DNA from: Gardnerella vaginalis 1500E | GTDB taxonomy: Bacteria > Actinomycetota > Actinomycetes > Actinomycetales > Bifidobacteriaceae | Direction of reading: 5' to 3' | NCBI RefSeq assembly: GCF_000263595.1 | Contig: NZ_ADES01000001.1 | Span: 142,623-206,622, forward strand | DNA: 64,000 nucleotides | In this document: positions 8,288 through 16,315 of the stretch, piece by piece | Layout: each line of letters opens with the position of its first letter | Position numbering within the stretch: position 1 is the stretch's first letter | Position numbers and translations under genes: made by a program | Notes under the pieces: generated by a model | What the model saw: only the letters and a program-made list of their open reading frames with translations | What the model was told of the DNA's origin: nothing | Databases searched by the model: none

Positions 8288-9067
8288 ATGTCTAGGATTC
8301 AACAAGTTGCCAACAATACGCGCATATTAGCTGCCAAAGCGCCTAATTTTATGCGAAGTGTGCAGGATGCGACGTTAAAGCTTACGCATGCTGCGGAATT
8401 GATAGCAATGACGCGTGAAAGTGGTCTTGCAAATAGCGTTGAAGCTACTAGAAGCGGCATAGATCCAATTATGAACAATATTGCCTACTTTCAAAAGAAT
8501 GCTAAAAGCTTTGCGGATAATCTCGCTTCAGGCGAAGAATCTGGTTCAGGAGGCAGCAGTACGGATACGGCCGGCGTGCACGGAGTTTTGAGCGAAGTTC
8601 AAGAAAATGGCGATACTGTTATTACACGAGTAGATCCAAAAACGGGTAATGAACTCCGCTGGTATATGAATAAGAATGGGCAAGCGTATAAAGCCGAAGC
8701 AACTATAAGGAAGAAATCAGATGAAGGAAGAACTTCAGCAGAATCTAGATTAACTAGAGAAGTAGGAAACCGTACGCGCGGAGAATATGATGATGATGGC
8801 GGGCATATTTTTGCTGCGATGTTCGCTGGCTCAAATGGGGAAATAAATCTTGTTCCGCAGGACTACCACGTAAATCGTGCAGCGTATTTAGAAAGAGAAA
8901 AGGCAGTACAGCGTTTATTGGATGAAGGGCATCCGGTTAAAATCACCATAGATTTGGAATACAAAGGGGATAGCACTAGACCTGACGCATTCATATATGG
9001 TTATGAGTCTGAAAAAGATGGTAGGCCATTGACGGATGTGACTTATATTGAAAATGGGGAATTTTAA
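8288..9067 (+). CDS. Polymorphic toxin, DNA/RNA non-specific endonuclease domain
   Basis: The 259-residue product has a helical N-terminal export-type domain (1-80), a Gly/Ser linker (about 82-96) and a C-terminal nuclease domain (about 98-259). The core motif is DDDGGH with His173, followed by an Asn-containing block NLVPQDYHVNRAAY (Asn187, Asn196) and conserved Glu residues. This fits the DNA/RNA non-specific endonuclease (Serratia-nuclease-like) fold, in which the His activates water and the Asn binds Mg2+. Two small helical proteins precede it and a probable immunity gene follows. The product is likely an antibacterial effector exported by the neighbouring FtsK-type machine. The N-terminus has no clear LXG or WXG motif, so the export family is uncertain. 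Confidence 0.78.
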   Translation: MSRIQQVANNTRILAAKAPNFMRSVQDATLKLTHAAELIAMTRESGLANSVEATRSGIDPIMNNIAYFQKNAKSFADNLASGEESGSGGSSTDTAGVHGVLSEVQENGDTVITRVDPKTGNELRWYMNKNGQAYKAEATIRKKSDEGRTSAESRLTREVGNRTRGEYDDDGGHIFAAMFAGSNGEINLVPQDYHVNRAAYLEREKAVQRLLDEGHPVKITIDLEYKGDSTRPDAFIYGYESEKDGRPLTDVTYIENGEF

Positions 9068-9103
9068 AATCTTTATAAAATTACAAAGAAAAGGTAAACA
9101 ATT

Positions 9104-9523
9104 ATGGATAATTCAAATACAACGCAAGAAGAGTGGACTGAAAAAGACGAATTGATGATGGAATTGTCTACAAAAATAATTGATGACTGTACTTCTCAAT
9201 ACGACAATGTTCAAGATTGTGGTCTTTTGATTGATATAGAAGAAGGTGCAGTGTCTGCAGCGGGATTCGCAAATGCGAATGATAAAAAGGAAGGCTGGCC
9301 TGTAAAAAACTTAAGTATATTTCATAAGTCGAAAGAATTGTGGAAAAAAATGGATAAAAAATGGTGCAGTGCATTCTTCTGCGCAGATTTAAAATCAGGA
9401 AAGTTTAATGTTAATTTTCTAACTAAAGAAACAATGACATGGCGAAAATCTGTATTCGATCACGTTGGAGAATGGACGTATTACTTAAATCAAATAAAAG
9501 AATTGCGTGGAGAATCTGATTAA
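9104..9523 (+). CDS. Probable immunity protein for the nuclease toxin
   Basis: This 139-residue acidic cytoplasmic protein is rich in Trp and Lys/Glu and has no signal peptide. The gene starts 36 bases after the toxin stop in the same direction, with AAAGG as ribosome site. I do not recognise the fold. Small size, acidity and position immediately after a nuclease toxin are the usual marks of an immunity gene, because the producer must block the nuclease in its own cytoplasm. The assignment is from context alone. Confidence 0.6.
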   Translation: MDNSNTTQEEWTEKDELMMELSTKIIDDCTSQYDNVQDCGLLIDIEEGAVSAAGFANANDKKEGWPVKNLSIFHKSKELWKKMDKKWCSAFFCADLKSGKFNVNFLTKETMTWRKSVFDHVGEWTYYLNQIKELRGESD

Positions 9524-9534
9524 ATTTAGCTTTT

Positions 9535-9559
9535 CTGTGTTTAACAATACCAAGCTAAA
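9535..9559. terminator. Possible weak hairpin between convergent genes
   Basis: TTTAGCTT and AAGCTAAA form an 8-bp stem with a 9-base loop in the gap between the immunity gene and the convergent exporter gene. There is no clear T-run, so the terminator role is tentative. Confidence 0.25.
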
Positions 9560-9574
9560 CTAAAATTCGCTAAA

Positions 9575-11344
9575 TCACACGTCGTAACGCCAACTTTTAT
9601 CCGTAATAACGCGGGCTACAGCAAGACCAATAGGCAAGCAAATAATCACCATAAAAGCGCGGAAAGTCCAGTCTAATGCAGGAAGCGTGTGGAATTGGCC
9701 AAGATAAAACATTGCGCGATACATATAAAGTCCCGGAACCATAATCACAATTGAAGGAACCGTAAGACCTATTCGCGGATAACCCAAGTATTGAGGCGCA
9801 AAGCCGTGACGAACAATAGCGCGCCAAGTAGAAGCCAGCAAGCCAGCAAGCAAAGCTCCAGTGAAAGCCGCAATTTCGGCAGCAATACCGAAGTCTGTCA
9901 TAGTTAAGCGCAGAGTATCCGTAATAGCTCCAATAACTCCTGCAACTATGCACATGCGCTGTGGAGAATTAAACAGCACAGAGAAGCCCCACACGCCAGC
10001 AAAGGCCGTAATAAGTCGAAGAACTGCGTTAAGCCAAGGGTTTAATCCAAGAGGAGGGAAACCTTGAGGATTAAGCTGCACAATGCTTGCAACAGTCCAG
10101 CCTGCAAGTGTTCCCATCAAAATAATCGCAAGCGTATAACACAGACGTTGAATTCCGGAAGGGAAATCTATTTTTGCAATATCTAGGCCGCCTGTAATAA
10201 GTGGGAAGCCTGGAATAACAAATAATACTGAGCCAATATATGCGGTTGTGTGATTTAATGCGCTTGGGTCGAAGTAGCCAATAAGTTGCAGAGAACCTAT
10301 GCACGAAAGTGCGCCGATTGCAACCGCAACGAATGTGACTACAAATTGGTTAAGATGATGCATGAACATGCGGCGACGAATATAATGGCCAATTCCTGCA
10401 CCAATAAAAGCGCCGATCATGTCGTAAAGGCCACCGCCAAGCAAGAAAGCAAAGGATGCGCAAGCTATTGCGGAAGCAAGACCTGCAAACCAAGGTTTAT
10501 AAAGTGGCTTGCGATTTTTAATCAAATCGAGGCGGTCGTGCACTTCGCGAACAGTAAGAGGATGATTATTTTCATCTTCCTTATTGCTGTTTTCTGTAAT
10601 TTTTTGAACATGCGAAAAATGTTCAGCGTAAGCGTTTTCTGGCTGTAGAGCGAAAATTCCTCGCGGCTTTTCTTTTTTGATTGCTTCTTGTAAAGCTTGT
10701 TTTTCTGCTTTTTTTGCAGCATTTTCTTCCGACTGTTTAGCTGTTTGTACAATATCGCGCTCAACGTCGCTTTCTTGAAGAGTATCAACTAATTCTTTAG
10801 AAACAGCTGCTTTAGAGTGATACAAAGAATCGTTGCCAAGTTTAACGTTAAACCAGTCAGCAAAATGCTCCAAAAGCCAAATGCGCTCAGTGTTTACGCC
10901 AGTGGTTGGAAGATCTACAACTTCAGTAATGCGCTCATGCTTATCTGTGCAAGTTGCTTCAATATCCGTGAGATTTACGTCTGCTCGAACGTGAACGCCC
11001 ATCGGTTCGCCGATTCTATGCATAAGTTCGCGAACACGGTAGCTTCCGGTTCCTGCTCCTAATCCGAGCGCGCCGACGCGAATAATAATGCTTGATTTTG
11101 CAGCTATGCAGGCTTCGGTAACAGGCTTATCCCAATCGCGCTCAACATCGTCCATGTCGAGCGGAATAGCATGAGTATGAAAACGTCCAGAAGGTTTTCC
11201 TACTACGTGTCCTGTTGGAAGAATTTCCGGATTGTTATTGCAACTGTTGCTGTAATTAGCATTGCAATTATCACAACTATTGCAATTATGGACGTTTGCA
11301 TTATTGCAAGTATTATTGTCTTCGTTGCTATCTACTGTGCTCAC
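9575..11344 (-). CDS. Threonine/serine exporter (ThrE family)
   Basis: The 589-residue membrane protein has the ThrE layout. A soluble domain with the family pattern (RVREL, then GVHVRADVNLTDIEATC) comes first, followed by about ten membrane segments in two halves. ThrE exports threonine and serine, and possibly small peptides, driven by the proton gradient. The first 40 residues are unusual: Asn-rich with Cys at 13, 21, 24, 27 and 35, including a C-x2-C-x2-C run. A later in-frame start would remove this head, but the domain would then lose its upstream residues. A long charged linker (about 205-270) is also present. It is a single-gene unit, divergent from ppc. Confidence 0.8.
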   Translation of the reverse strand: MSTVDSNEDNNTCNNANVHNCNSCDNCNANYSNSCNNNPEILPTGHVVGKPSGRFHTHAIPLDMDDVERDWDKPVTEACIAAKSSIIIRVGALGLGAGTGSYRVRELMHRIGEPMGVHVRADVNLTDIEATCTDKHERITEVVDLPTTGVNTERIWLLEHFADWFNVKLGNDSLYHSKAAVSKELVDTLQESDVERDIVQTAKQSEENAAKKAEKQALQEAIKKEKPRGIFALQPENAYAEHFSHVQKITENSNKEDENNHPLTVREVHDRLDLIKNRKPLYKPWFAGLASAIACASFAFLLGGGLYDMIGAFIGAGIGHYIRRRMFMHHLNQFVVTFVAVAIGALSCIGSLQLIGYFDPSALNHTTAYIGSVLFVIPGFPLITGGLDIAKIDFPSGIQRLCYTLAIILMGTLAGWTVASIVQLNPQGFPPLGLNPWLNAVLRLITAFAGVWGFSVLFNSPQRMCIVAGVIGAITDTLRLTMTDFGIAAEIAAFTGALLAGLLASTWRAIVRHGFAPQYLGYPRIGLTVPSIVIMVPGLYMYRAMFYLGQFHTLPALDWTFRAFMVIICLPIGLAVARVITDKSWRYDV

Positions 11345-11487
11345 AATTTTTCAGTATACGCCCCCTGTTACCTAGTAAATTTTTGTTAACGAAATACTAT
11401 TTATGCTACGTCCGGTGGTAGTTTCAAAATTAACTTGGTATTTCGCTGTAAACAAGGCTGTGGGCTTGCAACTTTTGACCTAAATAA

Positions 11488-11504
11488 CCGCGGAGGAGCC
11501 GCGG
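11488..11504 (+). promoter_or_regulatory. Hairpin with Shine-Dalgarno loop upstream of ppc
   Basis: Two CCGCGG hexamers flank AGGAG, so the RNA can fold into a 6-bp GC stem with a ribosome-site-like loop. It sits just before an upstream in-frame ATG (11512) and 47 bases before the likely ppc start. It may control translation or make the upstream start unused. Confidence 0.35.
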
Positions 11505-11550
11505 AAGTCAGATGACCGAGCAACCTTATTTACTGGCGCAAGGAGGTCTG

Positions 11551-14307
11551 ATGACAGAAGAAAATCAGCAGGTTACTCCAGCGGACGCAACTATTGTTAC
11601 GTCTGGCTTGGGGCGAAAAGGCCCAGAGGAGCGTGACCTTCCAGCATCGCTCAAGCAAGACATGGATTTGTGCTTGCATATTCTTCGCGATGTTCTTGGT
11701 GAATTCGATGAAAAATTACTAGCAGTATTCGACGACGTGCGTTTGAATGCTGTTGAAGCTAGTGCCGCGCATTTTGCACAAATGGTAGATGCAAAAGTAA
11801 CAGCTGACGATGGCTTGAGTAAGGCTGTTAGCAAGATCAACGGAATGAATTTGCATGATACTCAGCTTCTGGCGCGCGCTTTTGCAACATACTTCCATTT
11901 AGCAAACTTGTGCGAAGAGAATTATCGAGTTTCTGTACTTCATCAGCGTGAATGTGAAGTTGAGGATTCGTTACCGGTTGATCCAGTTAACGAATTAACT
12001 TGCGCGTATCACAAGTTACTTACTGAAATGAGCCCTGCCGAAGCGAAAGAATTGCTTGCAAAACTTGAGTTCCATCCTGTATTTACTGCGCACCCAACTG
12101 AAGCTCGTCGTAAGGCTGTAGCTGGAAAGATTCGTAGAATTTCGCAATTATTAAGCGAACATCATCGTTTAGGTGGATCTGACAAGCGTGAAAATTATCG
12201 TCGTCTGTATAACGAAATTGACGCTCTTCTTAGAACTTCGCCAATTGCTTTGAAGAAGCCAACTCCAGTTGAAGAAGCTGACACTATTCTTGACATTTTC
12301 GACGCTACATTATTTGACACTATTCCAGTCGTGTATCGTCGATTTGACGATTGGCTGCTCGGTAAGAAGGCTGGTTTGGTGCCGCCTCGCTGCCCTGCAT
12401 TCTTCCACCCAGGAAGCTGGATTGGATCTGATCGAGATGGCAACCCTAATGTGACAGCTAAAGTGAGCCGCCAAGTCGCTCGAAAGTTTAGCGATCACGT
12501 GCTTGCAGCTTTGGAAAATCGCACGCGCGAAGTTGGCAAATGCTTAACTATGGAAACGCGCACAACTCCTCCAAGCGTGGAGCTACTTGAGTTGTGGAAT
12601 CGTCAGCGCGAAATGAGCGAACAGCTTACAGAAAGCGCTTCAGATGTTTCTAATAGTGAGCCGCATCGTGCTGTAATGCTCGTAATGGCTGACCGTTTGC
12701 ACCGCACTATTAGCCGCGATACGGATTTGATGTATCATTCTTGCGAAGATTTTATTGAAGATTTGCAAATTGTGCAGCGCTCTTTGGCAGAAGGTGGAGA
12801 TCCTCGAGCAGCTTATGGTCCTTTGCAGGATTTGATTTGGCAGGCTCAAACCTTTGGATTCCACATGGTTGAGATGGAATTCCGTCAGCATTCTCTCGTG
12901 CATTCTCGCGCTTTGGAAGATATTCGCGAACACGGATTGCACGGAGAGCGCGGACCGCTTCAGCCAATGACTCGAGAAGTGCTCGACACCTTCCGCGCTT
13001 TGGGAGCAATCCAAAAGCGCAACGGCATGCGTGCTGCTCGACGCTACATTATTTCCTTCGCAAAATCTGCTCAGCATGTGCGTGACGTATTTGAGCTAAA
13101 TCGTCTTGCTTTCGCTCACCCACAGGATGCGCCAACAATCGACGTTATTCCACTGTTTGAGCAGTTGGAAGATTTGCAAAATTCTGTAAACGTGCTTGAG
13201 GAGATTATTAAAATTCCTGAAGTGCAGGCTCGTCTTAAGGCTACTGGCCGCAAGATGGAAGTTATGCTCGGCTACTCGGATTCATCCAAGGACGCTGGCC
13301 CTACTTCCGCAACGCTTGCTTTGCACTCTGCTCAGGAGCGTATTGCTCAGTGGGCTAAGAAGCATGATATTGATTTGACACTATTCCATGGCCGCGGTGG
13401 CGCTGTTGGTCGAGGTGGCGGTCCTGCAAACCGTGCAGTGCTTGCTCAGCCTGTTGGGTCCGTCAACTGCCGATTTAAGCTTACTGAACAAGGTGAGGTT
13501 ATTTTTGCGCGTTACGGAAATCCAGTTTTGGCTATTCGCCACGTCGAATCCGTTGCTTCCGCAACTTTGCTGCAATCTTCGCCAAGTGTTGAAAAAACTA
13601 ACACTGATATGACGAAGAAGTACGCGGATATGGCTGCAAAGCTTGATATTGCAGCTCACGAGCGCTTCCTTGATTTGCTGCAAACGGATGACTTTACTCC
13701 ATGGTTCTCTACAGTTACGCCGCTTAGTGAAATCGGTTTGCTACCAATCGGCTCTCGCCCAGCTAAGCGCGGTTTGGGTGCTAAGTCTTTGGACGATTTG
13801 AGAACAATTCCGTGGGTGTTCTCCTGGGCTCAGGCTCGAATCAATTTGGCAGCATGGTACGGTTTGGGTACAGCTTGCGAAAAGTTTGGCGACTTGGAAA
13901 CTTTGCGCAGAGCTTACGAAGAGTGGCCACTGTTTAGTACGTTTATTGACAATATTGAGATGTCTTTGGCTAAGACGGATGAGCGTATTGCTCGCATGTA
14001 CTTAAGCCTTGGAGATCGCGAAGATTTAAGCGATAAAGTACTTTCGGAAATGCAGCTTACTCGCAAGTGGGTTTTGCAAATAGTCGACGACAAGTGGCCT
14101 TTGCAGCATCGTCACGTGCTCGGCCAGGCTATTCGCGTGCGCTCGCCTTACGTGGACGCGCTTTCTGTAATCCAATCTCTTGCATTGCACAAGCTTCGTA
14201 ACAAGGTAGACAAAGAAGAGCTTAGCGAAAGCCAGCAGGCAGAGTTCATCTACCTTATTCTTTGCACTGTTTCCGGTGTTGCTGCCGGCTTGCAGAATAC
14301 TGGATGA
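11551..14307 (+). CDS. ppc: Phosphoenolpyruvate carboxylase
   Basis: This enzyme carboxylates PEP with bicarbonate to oxaloacetate, refilling C4 acids. The 918-residue product has FTAHPTEARR (catalytic His), GYSDSSKDAG, FHGRGGAVGRGGGP and the invariant C-terminal QNTG. The start at 11551 is preferred because AAGGAGG lies four bases upstream and gives the usual length; an in-frame ATG at 11512 would add 13 residues. A strong terminator follows. Carbonic anhydrase lies next, which makes sense because PEP carboxylase consumes bicarbonate. Bifidobacteria rely on this enzyme for anaplerosis. Confidence 0.97.
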   Translation: MTEENQQVTPADATIVTSGLGRKGPEERDLPASLKQDMDLCLHILRDVLGEFDEKLLAVFDDVRLNAVEASAAHFAQMVDAKVTADDGLSKAVSKINGMNLHDTQLLARAFATYFHLANLCEENYRVSVLHQRECEVEDSLPVDPVNELTCAYHKLLTEMSPAEAKELLAKLEFHPVFTAHPTEARRKAVAGKIRRISQLLSEHHRLGGSDKRENYRRLYNEIDALLRTSPIALKKPTPVEEADTILDIFDATLFDTIPVVYRRFDDWLLGKKAGLVPPRCPAFFHPGSWIGSDRDGNPNVTAKVSRQVARKFSDHVLAALENRTREVGKCLTMETRTTPPSVELLELWNRQREMSEQLTESASDVSNSEPHRAVMLVMADRLHRTISRDTDLMYHSCEDFIEDLQIVQRSLAEGGDPRAAYGPLQDLIWQAQTFGFHMVEMEFRQHSLVHSRALEDIREHGLHGERGPLQPMTREVLDTFRALGAIQKRNGMRAARRYIISFAKSAQHVRDVFELNRLAFAHPQDAPTIDVIPLFEQLEDLQNSVNVLEEIIKIPEVQARLKATGRKMEVMLGYSDSSKDAGPTSATLALHSAQERIAQWAKKHDIDLTLFHGRGGAVGRGGGPANRAVLAQPVGSVNCRFKLTEQGEVIFARYGNPVLAIRHVESVASATLLQSSPSVEKTNTDMTKKYADMAAKLDIAAHERFLDLLQTDDFTPWFSTVTPLSEIGLLPIGSRPAKRGLGAKSLDDLRTIPWVFSWAQARINLAAWYGLGTACEKFGDLETLRRAYEEWPLFSTFIDNIEMSLAKTDERIARMYLSLGDREDLSDKVLSEMQLTRKWVLQIVDDKWPLQHRHVLGQAIRVRSPYVDALSVIQSLALHKLRNKVDKEELSESQQAEFIYLILCTVSGVAAGLQNTG

Positions 14308-14332
14308 TATTTAATAAATACTAAATCAAGAA

Positions 14333-14371
14333 GGCTCTCGTATTTGCGAATTGCAATACGGGAGCTTTTTT
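14333..14371 (+). terminator. Rho-independent terminator of ppc
   Basis: GCTCTCGTATT pairs with AATACGGGAGC around a 10-base spacer and is followed by TTTTTT. It ends 64 bases after the ppc stop. Just downstream, a 14-base sequence (GATACTTAAGCTTT) is repeated twice in tandem. Confidence 0.85.
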
Positions 14372-14528
14372 GATACTTAAGCTTTGATACTTAAGCTTTG
14401 ATAGTAATCTTAAATATTCTTAAACAAAAATTCTTATTTACTACGAAAGATACAATATATTCTAAGTCAAAAAATTTTAAACTTTAAGCAACTAAAAAAT
14501 ATTGCCAATGCCAATGTAGGAGGTAATA

Positions 14529-15188
14529 ATGCAAGACGCAATCAGCGAAGATTTTGCTAATGAAGATTCAGTTTTAGCTACATCGGTATTAAGCGCAATG
14601 CTTGCTGGGAATCGCAAATTTGCAGAAGGCGATTCGGCGCATGCAGGCGTAAATTCACAAGTGCGCATGAAACTTATTGATGGCCAACATCCTGGAGCTG
14701 TTGTGCTTTCGTGCGCAGATTCTAGAGTTGCTCCAGAATTTATATTCGACGCTGGTTTAGGAGATATTTTTTCTGTGCGCACAGCTGGAGAAGTGTTGGA
14801 TGATGCTGTGATTGCATCTTTAGAATACGCTGTAAGCGATTTGGGAGTAAAAGTGTTGCTTGTGCTTGGCCATGAGCATTGCGGTGCAGTACAAGCCGTT
14901 TTGCCGAATGTGCAAAAGCTGGTTTCTAAATACGGCGAAGATGAAACAAGCGAAATAATTGAGTCTAGCGAGTCAATATTGCTGCGTTCTTTAGGACCTG
15001 CTGCGCTCGCAGGTGTTGAAGAAGATTTAGATACGAATGATATTGAGCGTATTCACGTGTCTAATATCTTGGCTGAAATTTGCGAAAAATCACAAATAAT
15101 TCGCGAAGCTGTTTTCAAAGACGCTTTAATGCTTGTTGGAGCAAGGTATCGAATGAGTGATGGCTTGGTGGAAGTGTTGTCATGCTAA
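14529..15188 (+). CDS. Beta-class carbonic anhydrase
   Basis: The enzyme interconverts CO2 and bicarbonate. The 219-residue protein has the beta-class zinc ligands Cys62 (in SCADSR, with Asp64 and Arg66), His115 and Cys118 (in GHEHCGA). The length is normal for the family. AGGAGG precedes the ATG. It overlaps the following permease gene by seven bases, so the two are translated together. Its place after ppc suggests that it supplies bicarbonate for PEP carboxylation. Bifidobacteria-type organisms need this at low CO2. Confidence 0.95.
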   Translation: MQDAISEDFANEDSVLATSVLSAMLAGNRKFAEGDSAHAGVNSQVRMKLIDGQHPGAVVLSCADSRVAPEFIFDAGLGDIFSVRTAGEVLDDAVIASLEYAVSDLGVKVLLVLGHEHCGAVQAVLPNVQKLVSKYGEDETSEIIESSESILLRSLGPAALAGVEEDLDTNDIERIHVSNILAEICEKSQIIREAVFKDALMLVGARYRMSDGLVEVLSC

Positions 15189-16315
15189 AACCAGGAAAAG
15201 CAGAAAAAGCAGTGAAGGTAGTAAAGCAGGCAAAACCAGCAAATTCTGCAAATTATCTTTTTTTGATCGCAGGAGTGCCTTTTGCGGCTCTTATTATTGC
15301 CATGGCCCCTGCTTTACAATTGCGCTACCCTTGGCTTCTTATTGACACCACTGTTCGAGGTGTTGCTGGCTTACTTTTGCAAGCAATCCCCTTCACTCTT
15401 ATTGGTGTTCTTGTTTCTGCTGCTGTGGAAACTTGGGTAACGGCTGATTTTATTGAAAAACATGCTCCAAAATCTATTGCAAACGGTTTTTTAGCTGCCA
15501 TAATTGCTGGAGTATGTGTGCCTGTGTGCGACTGTGTGGTTGTGCCAACATTTTCTAGACTGGTTGCAAGAAAATTGCCGCTTCCTTGCGCAATAACTTT
15601 CCTTTGTGCTGTTCCTGTTGTAAATCCTGTGTCTGTTTTAGCGACTTGGTACGCTTTTGCTGATGCGCCGGCTGTAGCCGTTATGCGCGTTGCTTTAGGA
15701 GTTGGTATTGCGTTATTAGTTGGATTAAGTTTTGCAATATTTCCGCCAAAATCATCTGTTTTGCGTAACGAAAATTTATTAAAAAATAATCTTAAATCAA
15801 AATGTTCTTGTGAACTAAATTGTGGCTGCAATCATGAAGAAAATCAAAATTCTTCAGAACAGTTAAAGACGCAAAATCGCACAAAATCAAGTATTTGCGC
15901 GCAAATAAAGCTATACATAAAGCATATTCATGAAGATTTTTTGAAACTTTTACCAATTATTGTGTGCGGAACTATTGTTGCTTCTGTTATACGAGCTTGG
16001 TTAGGGGCGGATCCTGCTTCCAGAATACAAGCTAACAATATTTGGATTGCAATACCTGCAATGATGGCTATTGCATATTTCAGCTCGTTGTGCTCAAGTT
16101 CGGATGCTGTAATTGCTAGAAGTTTAGCTGCTTCTTTACCAATGTCTTCCGTTTTAGTATTTTTGCTATTCGGACCAATGCTAGATTTAAAAAATACTCT
16201 TATGCTTATTTCTGATTGCCGCGGCAAATTCGTATTGCGCTTAACGCTATCAATTGCAGGAGTTTGCCTTCTAGCTTCACTATTTTCTAACTGGGCTTGG
16301 GGGTTCATGCTATGA
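15182..16315 (+). CDS. Permease, UPF0718/YraQ (DUF318) family
   Basis: A 377-residue integral membrane protein with about eight membrane segments in two halves. Family marks are the GVCVPVCDC motif in the first half and YFSSLCSSSDAV in the second. The soluble loop between the halves (about 200-245) is rich in Cys, Asn and Lys, with Cys208, 210, 214, 216 and His218, a plausible metal site. The transported substrate of this family is not established; related ArsP proteins move organoarsenicals. The gene overlaps the carbonic anhydrase upstream and shares an ATGA with its partner downstream. Confidence 0.82.
   Translation: MLKPGKAEKAVKVVKQAKPANSANYLFLIAGVPFAALIIAMAPALQLRYPWLLIDTTVRGVAGLLLQAIPFTLIGVLVSAAVETWVTADFIEKHAPKSIANGFLAAIIAGVCVPVCDCVVVPTFSRLVARKLPLPCAITFLCAVPVVNPVSVLATWYAFADAPAVAVMRVALGVGIALLVGLSFAIFPPKSSVLRNENLLKNNLKSKCSCELNCGCNHEENQNSSEQLKTQNRTKSSICAQIKLYIKHIHEDFLKLLPIIVCGTIVASVIRAWLGADPASRIQANNIWIAIPAMMAIAYFSSLCSSSDAVIARSLAASLPMSSVLVFLLFGPMLDLKNTLMLISDCRGKFVLRLTLSIAGVCLLASLFSNWAWGFML

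Noticed and set aside
7674..9523. Toxin region as prophage
   Set aside because: No integrase, capsid, portal or lysis gene is seen, and the genes continue the direction and spacing of the secretion locus.
10286..10648. 120-codon plus-strand frame opposite the ThrE-type gene
   Set aside because: The opposite strand carries an uninterrupted family-typical membrane protein; the frame has no ribosome site.
11512..11550. Upstream start for PEP carboxylase
   Set aside because: The start at 11551 has a better ribosome site and gives the usual length, so the 13 extra residues were left out.
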